From assembly GCF_907165205.1 (NCBI RefSeq), contig NC_058196.1, positions 15,170,501 through 15,234,500 on the forward strand: a stretch of 64,000 bases of DNA, given 5' to 3'. The notes under the pieces were generated by a model. That model worked only from the letters and a program-made list of their open reading frames with translations, had not been told where the DNA came from and ran no database searches. Shown one piece after another: positions 13,501 through 22,500 of the stretch. Made by a program: the position numbers and the translations under genes. The first letter of the stretch is position 1; every line of letters starts with the position of its first letter. The stretch comes from Coccinella septempunctata. Lineage: Eukaryota > Arthropoda > Insecta > Coleoptera > Coccinellidae.

Positions 13501-16500
13501 TATGGTGATTTGAAGTCAAATTCTGTAAAAAACTGACATAAAAACCGAATCGAGTAAAATTAAAGAGTACATTAATTGATGATAGTAAGCGTGAAATATA
13601 TTAAACTTTACTAAATGATCAACGTATCCAATGAAGTACCTATTTTGGAAAATTTGTGTCTGTTATGAAATTTTCAGTTATGTAATAAATATTCTTCTAT
13701 TTTTTGCAGGTTGAAACCTTGAAGGCAGAACGCGATGTTATCGAATCCGAGTTAAAAAGCACAACTATTGACATGAAAGACAAGTTCATGGCTGCTCTTG
13801 CTCAAGATGGCGCTGTGACCGAGGCTGCGCTTTCTGTAGAAATTCTTGGAGAGACCTATGGTCCTCTGCAGAAACAAGTTAGGGAGAGTATCGAAAAACA
13901 AGAAGGCCTGATCCAGAGGATAATGGTTTGTTGTTTTTTTCGAAATCTGTTTTCCACTCACTCAGCTCGAAATTATTTCATGAGAGAAATATTAATCTTT
14001 ATAAATCTTGTTGGAATCCTAACGCAAAATGCAACCTATCAACAAATGTTACGATCTGAATCGAACAAGCCAAACGGTCATCATTCAGGATACCGACGGA
14101 AAAACTATCCTGACGAAGTTTCGGTTTTATTTGACATCATTTGACGGTCAGATTAACACCACTCTCACCTCGATTGAAAACGGCAGAGAAGTGACGAACT
14201 CTAATTAATACTAGTTGGGCCCCTACACATCATCTGGACTCGTGTTCCACAATTTTCCAATATGGCGAAAGAAAAATTTCTGGTTACCAGAAGTTTTAGG
14301 AGTTGTGTATGATGTGTAGCGCTAGTGCTGCGTGTGAATCTGGCAGCAGCTGACACCTGTAGCTGAGCGGAACTTCGACGGTGATCGTAGGGGGTGTATG
14401 ATTGTAACATCTCATTTTGCCGCTTCGTACGCGTATGGTTGAAACTGTATGAAGTAGTCCTTAATCTTTATACTTTGGTTGAAATTAGCGATTAAAAGCA
14501 TATAATTTATGCACCGGACAATTAAACACAACCTTTAACTCACTTTTTTTTTTATTTACGTTAGGAAATATTAAAGTATAGGGGGTATTTCCGCATAAAT
14601 ATCAACACCAGAGCAAGAAGAATCAACAAAGTTCGAAGACCCGCATCATCCTTGAGAATATTATGGTAATATAAAAAATAGATCCTTATTGATTAAGGTA
14701 TTCCAATAAGACGCAACGAGCCTATATCACTATGTAATATAAACATAGAAAAATGACCCTTTCTAATATTTGGTTCCCTCGTTTTTGTTCTCCGCTTTCC
14801 CCATTATCGCGTGTGTATGGAACAGTAGGATACCGAAGCATAGCCTCTGATCTCGATTTAAATTTATTTTTTTTTCACTTTTGACTAACTGTAACGACTG
14901 TTGGAATTCCATTATGCTTCAAAGGAGCTATAAATTCATACGATTTTCGTCGTAATTTAAGTTGTGTTGCTCTGACGGGGACAAATGAGACAGAGATAGG
15001 ATACCTAAAAGATACTTCTACTATAAAAAGAGTAAAGTTCTATGAAAATATATAAGATTATGCAGTCGAGTATTGGAATTACCAAGAGCTGCTTAGAAGC
15101 AGGTTCATTCGGTTAAATTGAGAATTTGTCTGAATGCCCTAAGCAGCCGTAGACGTAGGCGTATATGTAGACGTATATAGTATATACGCTACCTACAGTG
15201 GGAAAAATGAAACTGATATCCCCGCAAAAGGTTAAAACAAAATAGAATCAGTGATTACACCGTAGATTTGGACAATAGATACTGATAAATGGAGCTGTCA
15301 AATCGGACAAGAAAACAAACAGCATATACTTTGAAATTCTCATTATTTTCAGGATGCCAATGCTCAGTTCGTACAAGAAAGAGGTTCTACTGCTGGTAAA
15401 AGAGAAGAAATGATGTGTTCGTTGGCTGGTGCTCACGATGCCTTCAGAGAACTCTTGAATAATTTGCAGGAAGGCACGAAGTTTTACAATGATCTGACTC
15501 AAGTAAGTATCGGGTAAAAACCTCATCTTGAGCTAATTCCTTTTGTCATATTTTTTGCCTAATATGACTCTTTTACAGTTGCTTGTAGCATTCCAAAACA
15601 AAGTTTCGGATTACTGCTTCGCCAGAAAGACTGAAAAGGAGGAGTTGCTGAAAGATCTTACGCAAGAATCTAGCAGGCATTCGGCCCCTGTACCCCACGC
15701 CCCCTTCCCCAAAGTCGGTGCAGATTCGAGTAAGTACAATTTTTTTTGAGGGAATTTGAACTTTGACTCTACATTCCTTTGCCTTGCAATGATTACTTCC
15801 ACTATTATTGGCTTTGTCCCATCAGTAATATTCTCCGATCTGTGAGTTCAACCCACCGCGCTCTGTGATCGGTGCCAAATTGACTTCCGGCAATCTGACA
15901 ACCTATATCGCAATCTGACATCGTCCTGTAATTTCCTGTGATCGTGGATATCTGTCAAGGATCACAGATTACAGAAACAAGTTTAAATGGGAAACGCACC
16001 TCTAAAATCATATAACTGATAGCGTTTTCTATTGGTGAAACTAATAAAAATTCATAAATTCCTGATAAATTGAAAATTATTTTATGTTAGTTGTTATATT
16101 TTTGATATTATGAATTGAATTAATAATATGGAGTGTGAAGAGTTGCGGACGAAGTAAACGACATTGAATTCCGATGTCAAAAGTTTACGACGACAAAATG
16201 TTTGAAAAGTGGTTCAATATTATTGATCCCCCAAATTGGACCAATTCAACCATGGAACAAATTAATGATAGGTTTTTCGTGTGTGGGGGTGTGATTCATT
16301 GCCGGGTGCAAGAAGAGTGCTATCGGAATACCAAGCGATTTGTATTTTTGTGAAGCGAAAATATCAATATTCAACAATAAACACTCACAATATTCATTTG
16401 GCATCCTCTTGTTGGAATTGATAAATTAATGCCTTCGAAAGAGAGTATTTCAATGGGGAATTCTCCTCGATTTAAGTTATCACAGCATGTGCAAGTTTAA

Positions 16501-19500
16501 ACTGAATAATTATAAGTTTCATTCATGAATTTTTCAAATGCACCCAGGAAACTATTCAAAATCATTCTTCAAATATGAGGTTTTAAAATTTAAATCGCTT
16601 CGTTTCTAGTTTACGATTTCACAACAGCGCCTACTAGAAAATAAAAAGAACTATGGCTTGTTCATAAAATAACAGCTGTTGATTTACAGTCATTATATCG
16701 CGCGTACTTACTGGCGAGACTCAACAGCAGTCCACTTGAAGGTAAAGTTTTCGAAAATTTGTGGAGTAAATGTACATTTACGGCTGGTTTCACTAGTGTT
16801 TTCAGCTAATTGACCAAAAGGGATAATCAAAAAAAAATTAAAAAGTTTTTTTATTTCAAAAATACAGAAAAACACCATAAAAATATAAGGTAATAAAAAA
16901 TTCTTACCCCCCCTCTAACCGTCAGTGGCTGATTTGTCCCTTGTATCATCAATCTATATATTCTAATATAGTGTATGCGACTCACCTGATTTTATATCAT
17001 TTAAATTTCAGAAGATAAGAGGGAAAGTCCCACGACACCAACACAACCTCAACCAAGTTCGGCCCCACAAGCACCCCAGGCGCCGCAAGCTGGGAATCTG
17101 CCATATCCAGTACAGGTACAAGGCATGCCGATACCGTATGCACCACCAGCTGGCACACCCTATCCAGCCTATGCGGCACCTCCAATGCCCCAAGGTTACA
17201 ACCCCTATGGCACCTTGCCCTATCAAAGTGAGTGAAAACCTTTTTAAATGTCGATGTCGCTTTGTTTATCTTCTAATTTATATGTGAATTCGATAAAATA
17301 ATAACCCTATCGAAATATTCGCAGTTGAGATGTAGGTAATATTCCTAAAAACGAATTAAAAATCGGGCTTTTTTCCGGGAAATAATTCTTCCGCCCGACT
17401 TATGCCACTGAATTTTTTCTTACGTTACGAAGCTAGTAACATCACTATTGCAACAGGTATCTAAACATAATTTCACGCAGCTTGATCGGGTATGATAGAC
17501 TTCTTCGCACTCAGTCACGGAATTTCAATCATAGAGTTAATAGTTTGGTAAGGGTGTTACATTTCACTGCGACCTTAAGGTCTATCCCATCAGCGCTGTT
17601 CTCACGACTGCGCCATCTAAAGCTCCAAAGTTCCAATGAACTCCAGTATCTGAAAGGGCTTCAAGGAGGCTAAGTCCTCATTCCTCCTATAATTTTTTCG
17701 TCCAAGATATCCCTGGCGCAGGCTTGCGATGTAACCAAGTGAACAGTTTCCTCCTCTTCCCCACAGAATCTACACTCGTCACTTTCTGATAAGCCCATTC
17801 TCATCATATGCCTTTTAAGGCCGGCGAGGAGGCGTAACTTTTTCTAACTCAGATCCAAATGCTTTTTCCTCTGGAATGTTTTTCTTTTGGCTTCTTCCTT
17901 CTCCAGAAACTTCATATTTTTAATAGAAGGCCATGAATTCTTTCATACATGCATTTAATTATGCCTCTTTTGAAACTTCATTTGATTTATTCATTTATTT
18001 ATTTATTCAAATCGGAAATAGAAACGATATACAAATATGTGCATCTCACCGACGCAATCGTGTTGCCTGTTTGTGAGCTCGATTGGGATCAACCGTATTT
18101 GCTCAATTTTCAACCACAATAAAAAAAAACGAAACAAAAAATAATCAAGTAGAGAAAGATTCATAAATAGCAATCTGTGAGACATAATGTTGTCATGATA
18201 TAATTAAGCTACAATATCAACAGAACTTAGCCGCAATCCACTTCTTTAGTTTATTCTTCCTGAAATAACCATAATTCAAAACCTTGGGTTCATTTGGAAG
18301 AGAGTTAAAAACACCCATTGCTCTAATAATTCTGCCATTGGAACTTACAGTACTGAATTTAAACGGCAACTGAATACTCCTGCTCCTAGCGATACTTCCT
18401 GACCGTAGAAATTCACTCTTAAGTACTTAACCGAATCGATCCTATTTATTAATTTTTCACTCATACAAATATTCATTATAATATTTTTCCGTAACAGCTG
18501 TTGGTACCTTAGTCAAACTGCAGTGCGTCCCCTCTCTTTGTCTCTTTCCGTCACTCTCGATGGTCTTCAAGATGGCCGCTTATCCAACAGCGTCCATAGA
18601 ATCCGCTGTTGACGACGATTGAAGTTGACGGCGACAAAGTCACACTTAAGATGTCTAAAAACATGGTGTATGCACTGATTAGATTTTGTTTTTCCCGGTG
18701 TAAGTAGCGCCGTTTAGGAATTGACAGTTGTCAATTGATATTTGAAAATAATTTGAATTAATTCCTACGACTTGCGAATGTGCTGTATTTATAAGCGATT
18801 ATTGGTGTGTGAAAATGTATTACTTTCGAGAAAGGTCGTATGATATTCATTTATTGAACATGTCGTTCAGTTTTCTGTATGGACAATCAAGAACTACAGC
18901 TAAGAATTCGGTGTTGTTGGACTATCACCCTTTGTTGTTGGAAATTGAGGCAGAGCCAAATCAGATGAACATTCGGGACGGATAGAGCTAACAGTTTCAT
19001 GGCAACTTCAGCAATATTTAAGCAATAAAGGAACTGTATTGAAAATACGTAATGTGAATTGTGAGCATATTAAGAAACAGAAATATGTTAATCTGTTCGA
19101 GACTGTTCTTCAAATATTCTTCACAAGTATAGTGAAAATTGCCTTTCAGTCAACTGAATATATTGAATATTTCGCCTATAAACTGTGTTTTATTGAAATC
19201 ATATTGAATTGCCTTCCTCACGAATACAATTTGTCAAACAAAAATTATCTTGAAGAAAAATAGAAGTACTCCTTCGTATCCTTCTATAGTGTTGAAATAT
19301 CTGCAGATTCGTTTTTACAACGAAAATACAAGTGTAAGGGGCTGTTTCACCACTTACTGTTAAAGTGTTCGATATGTATTCAGCAGATATGCTAACATCA
19401 TAATAAATCTGTCAGTTAAATATTTATCAGTTTCACCGCCCAAGTTCCAAGTAATTTATCTGCTAGTTAACTATCTGGAAATTTTACTGAATGACAGTTT

Positions 19501-22500
19501 GGCAACGCCGTACTCGTGATTGAAATTAGGATAAATGAGCATAGAATGAGGACAGAGTTAGTCAGTTATGAAGTACATTGACAGAAGAAGAAGAATTATG
19601 AAGACTTTTCTCATGTCTCTATGCTCTGATTTGAAATATCCAAAATTCAAATTTTTCTATCATTTTCAAATTGGTTGGTGAATTTTTAGTGCATGAGAAA
19701 GCATGTTAAAAAAAAAGGAAAGAAATGTGAATTTTTCACGTGAGAAGACCGATGCTCTCGTCTCGATTATAACAAAGCGTAAAAATATAATCGAGAACAA
19801 AAAAAGTGATGCTGTGACTTGGCAAGAGAAGGAGAAAGCGTGGAAAGATATAGAAATGACTTTCAATAGTAAAGGATTAGGGCCTTTTCGTGATGCGAAG
19901 CACCTCAGAACGTAATTAACAGATGACTTCGTCAGTCGGAATCGGCACCTGAATTCTTCGTCATCATAGTTTTCAAAATGTTCCATTCTAGTTCTAATTT
20001 CACGACGTTTGCGAGGCCTCGATAAGCTCGCAAAATAATAGTCACTCTCATCTTCAAGACACTCAAAAAGATCCATTATCACAAAATCTGGTGTTGCGTC
20101 TGCAAACGTTCACGAGATACCTTCGAGATAAACTGATCGAGAGCAAAATTTTCTCGAAGTTTTGACAGTTCGGAGTGACGTTATCTGGTACATGAACTTT
20201 TATCAGCCATTCGATCTCCCAGTCAAAATATTCGACAGTTTACCAGTAAGGATAACCTAACAGACACCTGTGAAACACAATTTTCAGATTTATCTGGTGG
20301 ATTAGTTGTGCATAGCTTATCTGCCACTTTAACAGTAAGTGGTGAAACAGGCCCTAAATCACAAATATTCGTTAACAGCTGATTCTTTGATAGATCAGGA
20401 ACACAGAGATTACTGTAATTTGTGATCGATATAAACGCAGAACAAAATAAAGCGAGAGAGTATCATTAGATTTTCTTTCATAGAACAAGGATAGAACATG
20501 GTGGCGCCGCCACGAAACGAATCTCTTATTTTCGATTTAGTCTAATGTCATTCCATTCAAAAATTGACGAGTGCATACACCATATTTTTAGACATCTTAG
20601 TCACACTACTGTGGTCGGCTCACTGGTAACAGAAAATGATAAAAATATTTGACGATTATTGATGTTTGAGAATTAATTATGATCACTCTGTATATTCCAG
20701 AGTTGAATGTTTATTATAGGATTAGCCAACTTGTCTACTCGAAAAAATACTGTCTATATCGCTGTCGTAACTAGTTTCTTTATTAATTGATATTTAAAAA
20801 AACTCCATATTTTCAATTTTTCGCTATTATCTGGTAGAGGGTTCTCTAATATTAATGACCATGTTCTTTTTTCTCCGTTACTAAGCATCTGTGATAACTA
20901 ATTTACATTTTTGGTTCATATTTCTATAAAAATCTCACACTCATTATTTAACAAACTAACTCAAACCATAACAATATGTACCTATCTTTATGAGAGTTTA
21001 TGTAGAGAGTGAGTAAAAAGTAACGAAAAAAAATTACATTTTCGAAATTCACTAGTTTTGAGAAGAAAACTCTAGGTAGATTTTCATTTAAAACTACCTA
21101 CGGCTTCATGTATAATTGAGGATTTTTTTATCACCCTCTACACTCCTCGTGGCCATTGATGATTTTTTTTATCAACCTCTTTTATTACAGGAATAAAATT
21201 CCAAATTGAAATTAGGATTTGTATTTTGTCATTGAATGTCAAGAATTTTTTTCGTGACTCCAAAATATCAGCTTCTTCAAAATCGGTCTCTTGAATCAAG
21301 TTATATCTTTCATCCGTGTATCACATTTTCCGATTCCTCGTTGCTTTCATAATTTCTCAGATACACTGTGGCTGTTGCAAGTTGAAGTGTCAAGAAATCT
21401 CCGAATATAGTTCTGATGGGTTTGTGTATGATGAAAATGCTGATAGCTTGAGCATGCCTCTCTCATTTGGCGGGCTATTTATTTCCATCGTAGTCAGCGT
21501 TTGGAATCAGTTCAGCGCAGATGTTGCTCTTTCAGGAGTGTGATATTCCCAAACTGTTTGGATATACTCACTAGTAAACCTCTTACATACATACATACAA
21601 CCTACCCTGTCCTAAACCTGTACCAATCCCTAGTGTTATTTATTTCTTCCCTGATTTCTGTCGCCTGGTTCTCTCAAATCTTTTTAGTGGTAACACTTGA
21701 CTGTGCTCGGTTGATACTATAAATTTCTCTCATATAGAGAGGAAGGTGATGTGTGTGAAGTTGAGCCAGCAGTTGTCGATTTTGAAAGAAAAATTTTTGT
21801 GCTGAATTGTGCTAGGTTTGTGCTGCTTTGTGCCGTTGAAATTTTTTTATTCCACACGGTTCTCGAAATATTTCACAAAATGTATCGAATAGGCCAGCCC
21901 AGCACTTATCGAGAAATTGAGTTTTGGCGACAGAAACAGGTTGTGCTATGCATGTACAGTGTTGTGCCGTTCGAATTTTTGCGAAAGTTCCCCTTATCTC
22001 CCGGAAAATCGAAAATGAAGAAATAAGTTAGACCAGCACTTTTGTTTTTTTTTTCTCAAAAATTAGTGGAAAAATTCGTCGGATTTTCTGGGAAATCTTG
22101 AAATGAAAACATATGTGAACAATTGTGCTACACGTGTGCTAACTTGTGCCGTTGAAATTTTCACGAAAAATGGAGATTTTGGAAAAAAGTCAGCCCAGCA
22201 CTTTCGTGTGTTTGCAGTTCAATTTTTTTTTATAGTTGTGCTACATTTGTGCTGATTTGTGAGAGATTTTCATAAAGAAACTTTCCTTTCAAATGTTGGA
22301 TATCAGAAAAATCAGTAGATTGTCTGAAAATCAGTATACATATATGGCAACAGGCCTAATATTCAAACCGTTGAGGTTGGCAACCCTCCATGCACAACTT
22401 ACTTATCAACTCATTTGCAAAGCGTCATAAATCATCAGAAGTGTATCAAAAACGGCACGAAGCAGCACAAACCTAGCACAGTTCAGCACAATTTTTTTTT

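Larger units (their letters stand above)
19338..20354. mobile_element. PIF/Harbinger transposon, internally deleted, with 3-bp TSD
   Basis: Terminal inverted repeats of about 30 bp start GGGGCTGTTTCACCAC (left) and GGGCCTGTTTCACCAC (right, on the other strand). They are flanked by TAA at 19335-19337 and 20355-20357. A TWA target duplication with GGGCC-type ends defines PIF/Harbinger. Inside are two opposed coding remnants (next entries), as in autonomous members that encode a transposase and a Myb/SANT-like partner. At 1017 bp the element is far shorter than an autonomous one. Confidence 0.85.
18639..20605. repeat. Inverted repeat pair bracketing the Harbinger insertion
   Basis: AAGATGTCTAAAAACATGGT followed by GTATGCACT (18639-18676) recurs in reverse complement at 20570-20605 with few mismatches. 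The two arms are ~1.9 kb apart and enclose the PIF/Harbinger element, suggesting an older inverted-repeat element into which it inserted. Confidence 0.55.

Noticed and set aside
16997..17226. Two - strand frames opposite ALIX exon L
   Set aside because: Antisense shadows of the proline-rich exon.
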